64,000 bases of DNA from Tardiphaga robiniae (GCF_001618955.1 NZ_LVYV01000003.1:124001-188000); one strand, 5' to 3'. Counted from the stretch's first letter, positions 29,041 through 38,215 are shown. The notes: generated by a model not told the origin, from the letters alone. A program made the numbers and translations.

Positions 29041-32000
29041 TCAAAGTGTTTCGACCATTTCCACCCCGGAAACCGCTTTGATGGCGCCGGCGATCTGCGG
29101 GGACACCTGGAACCGGCCTTCGAGCTTGAATTCGACCTCGGTTTGCAGGTCGAGGCGCAGGATCAGCGAGACGTCGCCTCCTCCGGCGGCATTGCTCGGC
29201 TGTGGTTGGAGGCGTTTTACCAGCGAATCCAGTGCCTTGGTGTCCTTCATGGTCACCCTGAGCCCCTTCTGGGTCTTGGCAGCGGCGGCATCCAGAGGCT
29301 CCGCGTGGAGAACCCGGGCCCGAACGTCCTCGCCCTGGAGTTCGGCACCGAGTTGCAGCAGCACCGCGGTACCCGGTTCCAGCACGTCGCGGTATTGGGC
29401 AAGCCCTTCGGAGAACAGCACCGCCTCGAAATGGCCGGTCGGGTCGGACAGACCCATGATGCCCATCTTGTTGCCGGTTTTGGTCCTCCGCTCCATGCGG
29501 GACACGACGGTAGCCGCCACCCTGCCCGCCGTAGCGCCGGTTTTGACCGCGCGGCAGAACTCGGCCCAGCTCTGCACCCGCAGTCGCTTCAGGGCGGTCG
29601 CATAGTCATCGAGCGGATGGCCGGACAGGAAGAAGCCAATAGCGTCGTATTCCTTGCGCAGCTTCTCCGCCGCCAGCCAGTTGTCGATCTGCGGCAGCAT
29701 GATGGTCGGCGCATCGGCCGCGCCGCCAAACATGTTTCCCTGACCGATTGTCGTATCCATGTGGGCGCTCTGGCAGGAGGCCAAAATAGCATCCGCGCCG
29801 CCATGCACGCGGGCACGATGTGGATCGAGCGTATCGAAGGCGCCGGCCGCAGCGAGTGTTTCGATGATGCGCTTGTTGACGGCGCGTGGGCTCACGCGCG
29901 ACGCAAAGTCGGCAAGCGACGTGAACAAACCATTCTTGTTGCGCTCGGCGACGATCAGCTCGACGGCGCCAGCGCCGACGCCTTTCAACGCGGCCAGCGC
30001 ATAATAGATCGTGTTGTCGCTGACCTCGAAGGTGACGCCCGAACGATTGATGTTCGGCGCCTCGACCTTGATACCGAGCCGCTGCGCCTCGGCGCGAAAT
30101 TCCGACAGCTTGTCGGTGTTGCCCATGTCGAGCGTCATCGACGCCGCAATGAACTCCACCGGATAATGCGCCTTCATATAGGCGGTGTGATACGACACCA
30201 GCGCATAGGCCGCCGCGTGGCTCTTGTTGAAGCCATAGTCGGCGAATTTTGCCAGCAGATCGAAGATCGTATCGGCCTGCCCCTTCGGCACGCCGTTCTT
30301 GACAGAGCCCGCAACGAAGATCTCGCGCTGCTTTTCCATTTCGGCGCGGATCTTCTTGCCCATCGCGCGGCGCAGCAGGTCGGCGTCACCGAGCGAATAG
30401 CCGGCCATGACCTGCGCGATCTGCATCACCTGTTCCTGATAGATGATGACTCCGAAGGTTTCCTTCAGGATCGGCTCGATGATCGGATGCAGATATTCCG
30501 GCTCTTCATCGCCATGCTTGCGCGCGCAATAGGTCGGGATGTTCGCCATCGGGCCCGGACGATACAACGCGACGAGCGCGATGATGTCCTCGAAACGGTC
30601 GGGGCGCATGTCCACAAGCGCGCGCCGCATACCCTGGCTTTCCACCTGGAACACGCCGACCACTTCACCGCGCGCCAGCATTTCGTAACTCTTGGGATCG
30701 GTAATCGGCGTGGTCGCAAGATTGACGTCAATATTGCGCTGCTTGAGCAGCTTCACGGCGACGTCAAGCACCGTCAACGTCTTCAGGCCGAGGAAGTCGA
30801 ACTTCACGAGACCTGCTGGCTCAACCCATTTCATGTTGAACTGGGTGACCGGCATGTCCGATTTCGGATCGCGATACATGGGCACGAGCTGCGACAGCGG
30901 CCGGTCGCCAATCACGATGCCTGCGGCGTGGGTCGAAGCGTGGCGTGTCAGGCCCTCGAGACGCTGCGCAATATCGAAGGCTTTGGCGACGATCGGATCC
31001 TCGTCGCGGAGCGCCTGGAGTTTCGGCTCGCCCTCGATCGCGGCTGCAAGTGTCACCGGTGCGGCCGGATTTTGCGGCACCAGCTTGGTCAACTTGTCGA
31101 CCTGGCCGTAGGGCATCTGCAGCACCCGGCCGACGTCGCGCAACACGCCGCGCGCTTGCAGCGTACCGAAGGTGATGATCTGCGCGACCTGATCGCGGCC
31201 GTAGCGCTGCTGCACATAAGAGATCACCTCACCACGGCGGTCCTGGCAGAAGTCGATGTCGAAGTCCGGCATCGACACGCGCTCCGGATTGAGAAAGCGT
31301 TCGAACAGCAGATTGAACTGCAGCGGATCGAGGTCGGTGATGGTCAAGACCCAGGCGACCAGTGAGCCAGCGCCCGAACCGCGGCCCGGTCCGACCGGAA
31401 TGCCCTGCGCCTTCGCCCATTTGATGAAGTCGGACACGATCAGGAAGTAACCCGCATAGTTCATGCGGGAGATCACGTTGAGTTCGAAGTCGAGCCGCGC
31501 GTGGTATTCCTCTTCGCTCTTGCCCTGTGACACGCCGTGGACGGCGAGACGTTTGCGCAGGCCCTCCTCGGCCTGACGGCGCAACTCGTCGGATTCCTCC
31601 TGGGCCGCACCTTCGGCGTTACTGCCGGCGCCCACCGTGAAGCGCGGCAGGATCGGCTTGCGCGTCTTTGGCCGGAACGAGCAGCGCTCGGCAATTTCGA
31701 CGGTTGACGCCAATGCCTCGGGAATGTCGGCAAACAGAACCGCCATTTCGGCGCGGGTCTTGAAGCGATGATCGGTGGTGAGCTGCTCGCGGTCCGTTTC
31801 GGCAATGATCCTGCCACCGGCGATGCATAGCAGCGCATCATGGGCCTCATAGTCATCCGCGGCGGCAAAATACGGCTCGTTCGTCGCCACCAGCGGCAGG
31901 CCCTTGGCGTAAGCCAAGTCTATCAAACCGGCTTCGGCGCGGCGCTCCTTCTCGGCGCCATGACGCTGCAGTTCGATATAGAGCCGATCGCCGAATAGCG

Positions 32001-32520
32001 ACGCGAGCCGGTCGCAGCGCGCAGCGGCAAGCGCGGATTGATCGGCGAGCAGCGCCTGATTGATCGGGCCGTCAGGACCGCCGCTCAACGCGATCAGGTC
32101 TTCTGTTTCCTCCAGCAGCCATTCCAGCTTGATGTGGGGCGCATGATTGACCGGGGTTTCCAGAAACGCGCGCGAGTTGAGTTTCATCAGGCTCTGATAG
32201 CCGCGCTCCTTGGCGGCCAGCAGCACAATGCGCGGCATCACGGCGTTCAGCGCATTACGGGCGTTGGGATCCTGGTCGCCGAAATCGATCGCGACCTCGC
32301 AGCCGGTAATCGGCTGGATGCCGTAGCCCACCAGCTTTTCGGAGAATTCCAGCGCGCCAAACATGTTGTCGCTGTCGGTCAGCGCCAGCGCCGGCTGGTG
32401 GTCGGCCTTCGCCAGTTCCGCCAGTTTCTGGATCTTGATCGAGCCCTTCAGCAGCGAATAGGCCGAATGCACGTGGAGATGGACAAATCCGGCATTCGAC
32501 GCGGCGGGCTTCTGACTCAT
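29041..32520 (-). CDS. dnaE: DNA polymerase III subunit alpha
   Basis: Replicative polymerase, 1159 residues, C-family. Domains in order: PHP (starting HLHVHSAYSLLKG), palm with the catalytic aspartates in MPDFDIDFCQDRRGEV, thumb and fingers (GRGSGAGSLVAW; FGVIIYQEQVMQIAQ; FNKSHAAAYALVSYHTAY), a tandem HhH (IIETLAAAGAFD), the OB fold (AGRVAATVVSRMERRTKTG) and a short tau-binding tail. This is the dnaE1 type. The regulatory region upstream is shared with a small SOS-boxed gene on the same strand whose stop is 241 bases before the dnaE start. Confidence 0.98.
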   Translation of the reverse strand: MSQKPAASNAGFVHLHVHSAYSLLKGSIKIQKLAELAKADHQPALALTDSDNMFGALEFSEKLVGYGIQPITGCEVAIDFGDQDPNARNALNAVMPRIVLLAAKERGYQSLMKLNSRAFLETPVNHAPHIKLEWLLEETEDLIALSGGPDGPINQALLADQSALAAARCDRLASLFGDRLYIELQRHGAEKERRAEAGLIDLAYAKGLPLVATNEPYFAAADDYEAHDALLCIAGGRIIAETDREQLTTDHRFKTRAEMAVLFADIPEALASTVEIAERCSFRPKTRKPILPRFTVGAGSNAEGAAQEESDELRRQAEEGLRKRLAVHGVSQGKSEEEYHARLDFELNVISRMNYAGYFLIVSDFIKWAKAQGIPVGPGRGSGAGSLVAWVLTITDLDPLQFNLLFERFLNPERVSMPDFDIDFCQDRRGEVISYVQQRYGRDQVAQIITFGTLQARGVLRDVGRVLQMPYGQVDKLTKLVPQNPAAPVTLAAAIEGEPKLQALRDEDPIVAKAFDIAQRLEGLTRHASTHAAGIVIGDRPLSQLVPMYRDPKSDMPVTQFNMKWVEPAGLVKFDFLGLKTLTVLDVAVKLLKQRNIDVNLATTPITDPKSYEMLARGEVVGVFQVESQGMRRALVDMRPDRFEDIIALVALYRPGPMANIPTYCARKHGDEEPEYLHPIIEPILKETFGVIIYQEQVMQIAQVMAGYSLGDADLLRRAMGKKIRAEMEKQREIFVAGSVKNGVPKGQADTIFDLLAKFADYGFNKSHAAAYALVSYHTAYMKAHYPVEFIAASMTLDMGNTDKLSEFRAEAQRLGIKVEAPNINRSGVTFEVSDNTIYYALAALKGVGAGAVELIVAERNKNGLFTSLADFASRVSPRAVNKRIIETLAAAGAFDTLDPHRARVHGGADAILASCQSAHMDTTIGQGNMFGGAADAPTIMLPQIDNWLAAEKLRKEYDAIGFFLSGHPLDDYATALKRLRVQSWAEFCRAVKTGATAGRVAATVVSRMERRTKTGNKMGIMGLSDPTGHFEAVLFSEGLAQYRDVLEPGTAVLLQLGAELQGEDVRARVLHAEPLDAAAAKTQKGLRVTMKDTKALDSLVKRLQPQPSNAAGGGDVSLILRLDLQTEVEFKLEGRFQVSPQIAGAIKAVSGVEMVETL

Positions 32521-32761
32521 GGCGTGGGGCGTTCCGGACTTTGCAGCGCCCGATCTGGGCAGTCATCGACACTGGGGATCGCGGCAGCCTGTTCAGGCCG
32601 ACTCGCTGCCCCATGGTGATGCCTGCCCCCGGCCAAGTCCATGTGAAACCCGCTCGGGCCCGGAAGCGTCCCCGCATTCCCTAGGGGATGCTTGTCATTC
32701 CCCGGGGAGCGCTTCCCTGGTGTTCCGGCGCCGGCTTCGCAGCCAGCGTCCGGGAGCAGGA

Positions 32762-32860
32762 TCAGAGCTGGGGGATCAGTTGCGCCCAGACCGCAATCAT
32801 GCCGACGAACAGAACGATCGATGCCAGTGCAGCGGCTTCTTCAACAAAGGTCTTCAACAT
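32762..32860 (-). CDS. 32-residue single-pass membrane peptide with double LexA operator
   Basis: Too short for usual gene calling. The product has an acidic N-terminus (MLKTFVEEAA), one hydrophobic helix from about residue 9 to 30 (ALASIVLFVGMIAVWAQLI) and ends PQL. Support for it being real: GGAGG seven bases before the ATG (32866-32870 on the plus strand), a -35 TTGACT (32918-32923) and a -10-like ACAATG (32895-32900) at 17 bp, and two perfect LexA boxes over that promoter. Size, topology and control match SidA, the 29-residue SOS-induced inner-membrane division inhibitor of Caulobacter, or toxic SOS peptides such as TisB. I cannot test sequence homology. It lies directly upstream of dnaE on the same strand. 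Confidence 0.78.
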   Translation of the reverse strand: MLKTFVEEAAALASIVLFVGMIAVWAQLIPQL

Positions 32861-32880
32861 GGTGGCCTCCGTGATCTCTG

Positions 32881-32895
32881 GAACATATGAAGAAC
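32881..32895. promoter_or_regulatory. LexA box 1 (proximal) of the small membrane-peptide gene
   Basis: Perfect GAAC-N7-GAAC (GAACATATGAAGAAC), 21 bases from the start codon and just downstream of the -10 element, over the expected transcription start of the minus-strand gene. Confidence 0.83.
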
Positions 32896-32898
32896 ATT

Positions 32899-32913
32899 GT
32901 TCTCATTCTGTTC
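32899..32913. promoter_or_regulatory. LexA box 2 (distal) of the small membrane-peptide gene
   Basis: Perfect GTTC-N7-GTTC (GTTCTCATTCTGTTC), in the opposite orientation to box 1 and offset by 18 bases, lying almost entirely between the -35 TTGACT and the -10 hexamer. Two opposed operators over one promoter predict very tight repression. Confidence 0.83.
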
Positions 32914-33191
32914 CTGGAGTCAAGCGGCCGATCCGGCGCGCCGCGCCTCATATTCCGAATGGTTAAGACGGCGAGCCGGCACGCTTTGCGCCCACCAGCC
33001 AACTCTCCCTCGCCGGGAATCACCTGCGCCGTATAGCGTCGCATGTGCCGAACAAGCCCTGTTACGGCATGTTTCCGACGCCAGATGCGGAGCGGAATCC
33101 GGCTTTGTGAGTTGACGAATACCGGTCAGACCGGCTTTGTGCCGGTCAGAGATCACATGCAGCCGGCCATCTGAGTCGGCAGGAGAATTCG

Positions 33192-33491
33192 ATGCGCGCA
33201 GCCCTGCTTGCCCTGGTCGCCCTCGGCGCCGTTTCGGCCCTCAATGTCACGCCAGCCGCAGCACAGCGCACCGATCCCGGCCCGTTCTCGTTCAACACGC
33301 CGAGCGGTTATCCGTTCTGCATGCGCTCGCTCTATGATGACGACGACTGCAGCTACCGCACCTATGCGCAGTGCGCCGCGACGGCATCGGGCATCGGCCT
33401 GACCTGCTTTGCCAATCCTGCACTGGCCTATGCGCAGAGCTACGCACCGCAGCAGCCGCGCGTGAAGCGCAAGCGTAAGAGCAGCTACTGA
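33192..33491 (+). CDS. Secreted DUF3551 family protein
   Basis: 99 residues. A signal peptide (MRAALLALVALGAVSALNV, cleavage near PAAA-QRTD) is followed by a short Cys-containing body (PFCMRSLYDDDDCSYRTYAQ, then CAATASGIGLTCFANPAL). This is the pattern of the DUF3551 family, which is multicopy in Bradyrhizobium and relatives. The C-terminus is strongly basic (KRKRKSSY). AGGAG precedes the ATG. The function of the family is unknown; periplasmic or cell-envelope location is expected. Confidence 0.85.
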   Translation: MRAALLALVALGAVSALNVTPAAAQRTDPGPFSFNTPSGYPFCMRSLYDDDDCSYRTYAQCAATASGIGLTCFANPALAYAQSYAPQQPRVKRKRKSSY

Positions 33492-33550
33492 GCGATGGCG
33501 CCGTCCGCGGCGCCTCGCTTTTTCTCTCTCAAATGAAACGAGTGGCGGGG

Positions 33551-34258
33551 TCAGTCGAGTTCGACGACCTTGCCGTTTTCCAGCGACACCCGCCGGTCCA
33601 TGCGGCCGGCCAATTCCATGTTGTGGGTCGCGATCAGCATCGCCACCTTGGTCGCCTTCACCAGCTGCATCAGCGCCTTGAAGACGTGATCCGCGGTATG
33701 CGGATCGAGATTTCCCGTCGGCTCATCCGCAAATAGCACGCGCGGCGCATTGGCTACCGCGCGGGCAATTGCAACGCGCTGCTGCTCGCCGCCCGACAAC
33801 TCCGCAGGGCGATGGGTGATGCGTTCGGCCAGACCCAGATAGGCCAGGATTTCCTTGGCGCGGGCAACCGTCTCGGAGCGCTTCAGGCCGCGGATCATCT
33901 GCGGCAGCATGACGTTTTCCAGCGCGGTGAATTCCGGCAGCAGCCGATGTGACTGGTAGACGAACCCGATATCGGTGCGGCGGATCTGGGTGCGCTCGGT
34001 GTCCGACAGGCCCGAGGTCGCGGTGCCGCCGACATAGACCTCGCCGTCATCCGGGCTCTCGAGCAGGCCGGCAATATGCAGCAGCGTCGACTTGCCCGAG
34101 CCGGACGGCGCCACCAGCGCGACCGACTGCCCCGCCCATAATGCCAGCTTGGCATTGTCAAGAATGGTCAGAACGCTTTCGCCCTGGGTGTATTGCCGCT
34201 TGATATCGTGGAGATAGACCACCGGTACATCATCTGCCCCTTGCGCCATATCAGTCAC
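33551..34258 (-). CDS. lolD: Lipoprotein-releasing ABC transporter ATPase LolD
   Basis: 235-residue ATPase of the MacB/LolD family that drives release of lipoproteins from the inner membrane to the LolA carrier. Walker [11 protein letters not shown]-loop [19 protein letters not shown] signature [14 protein letters not shown], Walker [14 protein letters not shown]-loop IATHNMELA. It starts directly at the end of the permease gene (no gap), so the two are one operon. Confidence 0.95.
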   Translation of the reverse strand: MTDMAQGADDVPVVYLHDIKRQYTQGESVLTILDNAKLALWAGQSVALVAPSGSGKSTLLHIAGLLESPDDGEVYVGGTATSGLSDTERTQIRRTDIGFVYQSHRLLPEFTALENVMLPQMIRGLKRSETVARAKEILAYLGLAERITHRPAELSGGEQQRVAIARAVANAPRVLFADEPTGNLDPHTADHVFKALMQLVKATKVAMLIATHNMELAGRMDRRVSLENGKVVELD

Positions 34259-35539
34259 TCACTCGTATCTTAGCGCATCGACGGGATCGAGGCGCGCGGC
34301 GCGCCACGACGGGTAGAGGGTCGCCAGGAACGACAGCGTCAGCGCCATGATGACCACCGCGCTGGTTTCGCCGACGTCGACCTCGGCCGGCAGCTTGGAC
34401 AGGAAATACAGTTCCGGCGAGAACAGCTCCGTGGATGTCATCCACGAGATGAATTGCCGGATCGTCTCGATGTTGAAGCAGACCAGTAGTCCAACGAAGA
34501 AGCCGACCAGCGTGCCAACCACGCCGATCGCAGCACCCGTGATCAGGAACACCCGCATGATCGAGCCTTGAGAGGCGCCCATGGTGCGCAGGATCGCGAT
34601 GTCGCTGCCCTTGTCCTTCACCAGCATGATCAGGCCGGAGACGATGTTCAGCGCCGCCACCAGCACGATCAGCGTCAGGATCAGGAACATGACGTTGCGC
34701 TCGACCTGCAGCGCATTGAAGAAGGTCGAGTTGCGCTGCCGCCAATCGACGATGAAGATCGGCCGCCCGGCCGCCTCGGTCACGAGCTTGCGATACTCGT
34801 CGATCCTGTCGGGATTGTTGGTGTAGACCTCGATCGAGGTCACGTCAGAGGGGCGATTGAAATATGTCTGCGCCTCGGCCAACGGCATGAACACGAAGGT
34901 CGAGTCATATTCGGACATGCCGATCTCGAAGACGGCAGCAACCTTGTACGGCTTGATGCGCGGCGTCGTGCCCATCGGGGTCACCGCCCCCTTCGGCGAG
35001 ATCAGCGTGATCATGTCGCCGGCATGGATCGAGAGCTGATCTGCCAGCCGCCGACCGATCGCCACACCCTGCCCGTCATCGAAGCCTTCGAGCGTGCCCT
35101 GTTTGATGTTCTTGGCGATCGACGTGAGGTTATTGAGATCGCCAGAGCGGATACCGCGGATAAAGATGCCGGCAGCACCGAACGCGGATGATCCCAGTCC
35201 CTGGCCATCCACGACCGGCGCCGCGAGACGAATGCCATTCACGCCGCTGATGCGGTCGGCGACATCCTTCCAGTCGGTCAGAGGACTTTCCAGCGGCTGC
35301 ACCAGCAGATGCCCGTTCAGACCCAGGATCTTGTCGAGCAGCTCCTTACGGAAGCCGTTCATCACGGCCATCACGATGATCAGCGTGGCGACGCCGAGCA
35401 TGATGCCGAGGAACGAGAAGCCGGCAATGACGGAGATGAATCCCTCTTTACGGCGCGCACGGAGATAGCGTCCGGACAGCAGCCATTCGAAGGCGGCGAA
35501 GGGTGGGGTTCGAACTGGCTCGCTCATGGCATCATCCAT
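34259..35539 (-). CDS. lolC: Lipoprotein-releasing ABC transporter permease (LolC/LolE family)
   Basis: 426 residues with four membrane helices: one near residues 35-60, a large periplasmic domain (about 60-280), and three helices from about 285 to 400. Family motifs are the N-terminal FISVIAGFSFLGIMLGVATL and C-terminal SWRAARLDPVDALRYE. Only one permease gene is present, as in many alphaproteobacteria, so it probably works as a homodimer in place of LolC plus LolE. Start at 35539 because GGGAG lies about ten bases upstream; an internal ATG at 35527 is possible. Confidence 0.93.
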   Translation of the reverse strand: MDDAMSEPVRTPPFAAFEWLLSGRYLRARRKEGFISVIAGFSFLGIMLGVATLIIVMAVMNGFRKELLDKILGLNGHLLVQPLESPLTDWKDVADRISGVNGIRLAAPVVDGQGLGSSAFGAAGIFIRGIRSGDLNNLTSIAKNIKQGTLEGFDDGQGVAIGRRLADQLSIHAGDMITLISPKGAVTPMGTTPRIKPYKVAAVFEIGMSEYDSTFVFMPLAEAQTYFNRPSDVTSIEVYTNNPDRIDEYRKLVTEAAGRPIFIVDWRQRNSTFFNALQVERNVMFLILTLIVLVAALNIVSGLIMLVKDKGSDIAILRTMGASQGSIMRVFLITGAAIGVVGTLVGFFVGLLVCFNIETIRQFISWMTSTELFSPELYFLSKLPAEVDVGETSAVVIMALTLSFLATLYPSWRAARLDPVDALRYE

Positions 35540-35615
35540 CGCCCGACTCCCATACGAATCGGGCTTATTCTAGCCGCATCGTGAGTGATGCGGCGACCAC
35601 GCAGTGGATAAGTCG

Positions 35616-36935
35616 TCAGGACGTCAGCTTTGCGACGACCTCAGCGGCACTGATATTCTCACGCGAACCGTCATCGCGCCGCTTCAGCTCGACCTTGCCT
35701 TCGGCCAGCCCCTTCGGGCCAACGAGGATCTGCCAGGGCACACCGATCAGGTCAGCGGTGGCAAACTTGCCGCCGGCGCGCTGGTCGGTGTCGTCATAGA
35801 GCACATCGACGCCCTTGGCCGAGAGCTCCTTGTAGAGCGCCTCGCAGGCCGCATCCGTATCGGCCGACCCCTGCTTCAGGTTGAGGATGGCGGCGCGGAA
35901 CGGCGCCACTTCCTCGGGCCACTTGATGCCGTTCTCGTCGTGGCAGGCTTCGATGATCGCACCCAGCAGCCGCGACACGCCGACGCCGTAGGAGCCGCCA
36001 TGGATCGCCGTCTCCGCGCCGTCGGCGCCGGCGACGGTCGCCTTCATCGCGTCGGAATATTTGGTGCCGAAATAGAAGATCTGGCCGACTTCGATACCGC
36101 GGGTGTTGAGCCGCCGCTCGGCCGGCACTTCGCTCTCGAACCGCGCGGCGTCGTGAACGTCTTCGGTGGCCGCATAGATCGAGGTCCACTGATCGATGAT
36201 GCCCGTGAGATCGCCGTTGTAATCGATGTCTGCTGGCGGCACTGGCAGATTGAGGACGTCGCTGTCGCAGAACACGCCGGACTCGCCGGTCTCCGCAAGC
36301 ACAATGAATTCGTGGCTGTGATCGCCGCCGATCGGGCCGGTCTCGGCGCGCATCGGGATCGCCTTCAGGCCCATCCGCGCAAAGGTGCGCAGATAAGCGA
36401 CGAACATCTGGTTATAGGAGCGCTTCGCTGCTGCCTCATCGATGTCGAATGAATAGCCATCCTTCATCAGGAATTCGCGGCCGCGCATCACGCCGAAACG
36501 CGGACGCTGCTCGTCGCGGAATTTCCACTGGATGTGGTACAGGTTCAGCGGCAGGCTCTTGTAGGACTTCACATAGCCGCGGAAGATCTCGGTGATCATT
36601 TCTTCGTTGGTCGGCCCGTAGAGAAGCTCCCGCTTGTGGCGGTCGAGGATGCGCAGCATCTCGGGCCCATAGGCGTCGTAGCGCCCACTTTCGCGCCAGA
36701 GATCGGCGAGCTGCAATGTCGGCATCAGAAGTTCGATGGCGCCCGCCCGGTTCTGCTCCTCGCGGACGATCTGCTCGATCTTCTTCAGCACCCGCAGGCC
36801 CAGCGGCAACCAGGCATAGATGCCGGCGGCCTCCTGACGGATCATGCCCGCGCGCAGCATCAGCCGGTGCGAGACGATCTCGGCTTCCTTCGGCGTTTCC
36901 TTGAGAATGGGCAGAAAATAGCGCGACAATCGCAT
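35616..36935 (-). CDS. proS: Prolyl-tRNA synthetase, short alphaproteobacterial type
   Basis: Class II synthetase, 439 residues from MRLSRYFLP (start 36935). It lacks the ~180-residue INS editing domain of E. coli ProRS, the usual form in alphaproteobacteria, so mischarged Ala-tRNA(Pro) must be removed by a stand-alone ProXp/YbaK-type protein. Motif 1 region [19 protein letters not shown], motif 2 [20 protein letters not shown], motif 3 [12 protein letters not shown]. The frame is open about 94 codons further upstream, but that part is unlike any ProRS and overlaps the promoter region. Confidence 0.96.
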   Translation of the reverse strand: MRLSRYFLPILKETPKEAEIVSHRLMLRAGMIRQEAAGIYAWLPLGLRVLKKIEQIVREEQNRAGAIELLMPTLQLADLWRESGRYDAYGPEMLRILDRHKRELLYGPTNEEMITEIFRGYVKSYKSLPLNLYHIQWKFRDEQRPRFGVMRGREFLMKDGYSFDIDEAAAKRSYNQMFVAYLRTFARMGLKAIPMRAETGPIGGDHSHEFIVLAETGESGVFCDSDVLNLPVPPADIDYNGDLTGIIDQWTSIYAATEDVHDAARFESEVPAERRLNTRGIEVGQIFYFGTKYSDAMKATVAGADGAETAIHGGSYGVGVSRLLGAIIEACHDENGIKWPEEVAPFRAAILNLKQGSADTDAACEALYKELSAKGVDVLYDDTDQRAGGKFATADLIGVPWQILVGPKGLAEGKVELKRRDDGSRENISAAEVVAKLTS

Positions 36936-37229
36936 GGTTAGGCCTGGGAATCGGAGGGACACGGGAGAACGCGAGTGAAACCGGATCGGCCGCCAAAATA
37001 CAAGGGCGACAGGTCGGACGCCGGACAGTCTAGGACATGGAGCCGGCAATCGGGGCTTAATTCCGTTCGCCTGGCGAATTGCCTCCCAGGCTGTCAAATA
37101 TCGCCATTTCCGATGTCGGCCAGAGCGACCCAGCGTGACCGGAAATCGCGTAAAAGGTCGCGATTCTACCCTTGGCCTAAATTTTGAACACACATTGCCG
37201 AAATTGGTGACAAACAAAAAAAGTTAAGC
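36936..37229. other. Long proS leader and divergent promoter region
   Basis: Nearly 300 bases without a gene. It must contain the proS promoter on the minus strand (a TTGTCA at about 37209-37214 on that strand is a candidate -35) and the promoter of the small RNA on the plus strand. A-rich DNA (ACAAACAAAAAAAGT at about 37211-37225) separates the two. Confidence 0.5.
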
Positions 37230-37403
37230 TACGACTCACGCCTCAGGCGGTTCGTAAGGACAGAGTCTGGTGGTCCAAGTCTCGGGAGGAGCCCTGACGC
37301 GCTCAAGCAGCGTCAACCCGCTAAGCAAGGATAAAATCCAAAGTTTGGGGTAATAGGGTCGACACAATTTTCCGAGCAGGGCTGCGGCCCTGCTCTTTTT
37401 TTT
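37230..37403 (+). ncRNA. Candidate small RNA upstream of proS
   Basis: A non-coding interval ending in a textbook intrinsic terminator (37374-37403). The transcript would be about 150-175 nt; the 5' end is a guess from the A-rich promoter-like DNA at 37200-37225. Internal structure candidates: CGCCTCAGGCG near 37242, GACGC / GCGTC around 37298-37316, and GGATAAAATCC next to CCAAAGTTTGG near 37329-37349. A purine-rich single-stranded CGGGAGGAGC (near 37284) could pair with a pyrimidine tract. No ORF with a ribosome-binding site leads into the terminator, and no known gene ends before it on this strand. It does not show the SRP, tmRNA, RNase P or obvious 6S signatures. Confidence 0.55.
37374..37403 (+). 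terminator. Strong intrinsic terminator of the candidate small RNA
   Basis: 9-bp perfect stem GAGCAGGGC / GCCCTGCTC with TGCG loop followed by eight T residues on the plus strand. It has no matching A-run on the left side, so it is directional (+). Confidence 0.92.
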
Positions 37404-37449
37404 CGACAGATTCCCGACAACGATAGCGACGCTTCATATCGTCCGAGAC

Positions 37450-37480
37450 AAAAAAGGCCGGCTCAATGCCGGCCTTTTTT
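37450..37480. terminator. Bidirectional terminator at the end of the nuo-birA-rnj block
   Basis: AAAAAAGGCCGGC / GCCGGCCTTTTTT with TCAAT loop, 22 bases beyond the stop of the last minus-strand gene (37503). Symmetric A- and T-runs allow termination from both sides. Confidence 0.92.
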
Positions 37481-37502
37481 CGGAGATGCAACGCGCTGCG
37501 TA

Positions 37503-37883
37503 TTACAGCGCACCACCCTTCGGCTTGATGCCCGACAGCCACGAACAGACCAGGCCCTGCACCGCGCCGACGATCCCGAATGTAAGGATCTGACGCAGCG
37601 GAATCGACACCGACGTCCAGATCAACATCATCCCGATACTCACCACATAGCCGGTCAATGCCGAGGTCAGCACCTTCGGCCATAGCCGCATCTTGTCTTC
37701 CAGAAACCAGTCCTCAAGCCACATCACCAGCGACGGGATCAGCCCGAACCAGTAGGCAAAGGGCAATCCCATGATGAAGCCGGGAAAGCCGCCGATGATC
37801 CTGCCGCTGGCAATTTCGCGCAGCTCGAAAACCGCAAAGCCGACAGCCGGCCCAAGCAACAGAAAAAGCAGAAAGCGCTTCAT
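37503..37883 (-). CDS. Small membrane protein of unknown function
   Basis: 126 residues with about four hydrophobic segments (LLFLLLGPAVGFAVFEL; GFIMGLPFAYWFGLIPSLVM; VLTSALTGYVVSIGMMLIW; ILTFGIVGAVQGLVCSWL). Between the second and third lies a charged DWFLEDKMR loop. I do not recognise the family with certainty (possibly a Bradyrhizobium-type DUF). Last gene before the terminator of the long minus-strand block. Confidence 0.75.
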   Translation of the reverse strand: MKRFLLFLLLGPAVGFAVFELREIASGRIIGGFPGFIMGLPFAYWFGLIPSLVMWLEDWFLEDKMRLWPKVLTSALTGYVVSIGMMLIWTSVSIPLRQILTFGIVGAVQGLVCSWLSGIKPKGGAL

Positions 37884-37939
37884 GCGTCAGCTCCGTATCG
37901 ACACCTGAAAGGACAGACTCCGCAGGTTAAAGATCGCTC

Positions 37940-38215
37940 TCAGATCGGCACGCCCATCAGCTTCGAGAGCCTCTCGATGTTGAAGTAGCCCATGCGATAC
38001 GCATACATGCCGGCGGCGAACAGCACCGCGGAAATCACCGTGGTCCAGATCAGCTTGCGCCCCATCCGGGCCAGCACAGGCGCACCGGGATCGGTGCCGT
38101 CGGTGCCCTTGCCGTCCTCATGCTGGCTGCGCACGCCGAATGGCAGCGTCAGGAACAGCGTGATCCACCAGATGACGAAATAGACCGCGAGCGACGTCGA
38201 GATCGTATAGGCCAT
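37940..38215 (-). CDS. DUF1467 family membrane protein
   Basis: 91 residues with two membrane segments (residues about 8-26 and 58-76) joined by an acidic, Gly/Asp-rich loop. The stretch VYFVIWWITLFLTLPFGVRSQ is the hallmark of DUF1467, an alphaproteobacterial family of unknown function usually found next to mce and rnj, exactly as here. It starts eight bases after the mce stop. Confidence 0.88.
   Translation of the reverse strand: MAYTISTSLAVYFVIWWITLFLTLPFGVRSQHEDGKGTDGTDPGAPVLARMGRKLIWTTVISAVLFAAGMYAYRMGYFNIERLSKLMGVPI

Larger units (their letters stand above)
32861..33191. other. Non-coding region between the small membrane-peptide gene and the DUF3551 gene
   Basis: 331 bases. The left 60 bases hold the ribosome-binding site, promoter and double LexA operator of the minus-strand peptide gene. 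To the right there is a weak plus-strand promoter candidate (TTGACG at 33112-33117) ahead of the DUF3551 gene and a short direct/inverted motif around ACCGGTCAGACCGG. No other gene is evident. Confidence 0.6.

Noticed and set aside
29143-31365. A 740-codon open frame antisense to dnaE
   Set aside because: Same cause; the Arg/His/Gln-rich, low-complexity product and certain dnaE on the other strand make it spurious.
36936-37217. An N-terminal extension of proS of about 94 residues
   Set aside because: No similarity to prolyl-tRNA synthetases, Arg/Pro-rich composition, and it would run into the promoter region.
37230-37403. Assignment of the small RNA to 6S, SRP, tmRNA or RNase P RNA
   Set aside because: I do not see the SRP tetraloop region, the tmRNA tRNA-like ends, RNase P conserved loops, or a clear 6S open-bubble rod. 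It is left as an unnamed candidate.
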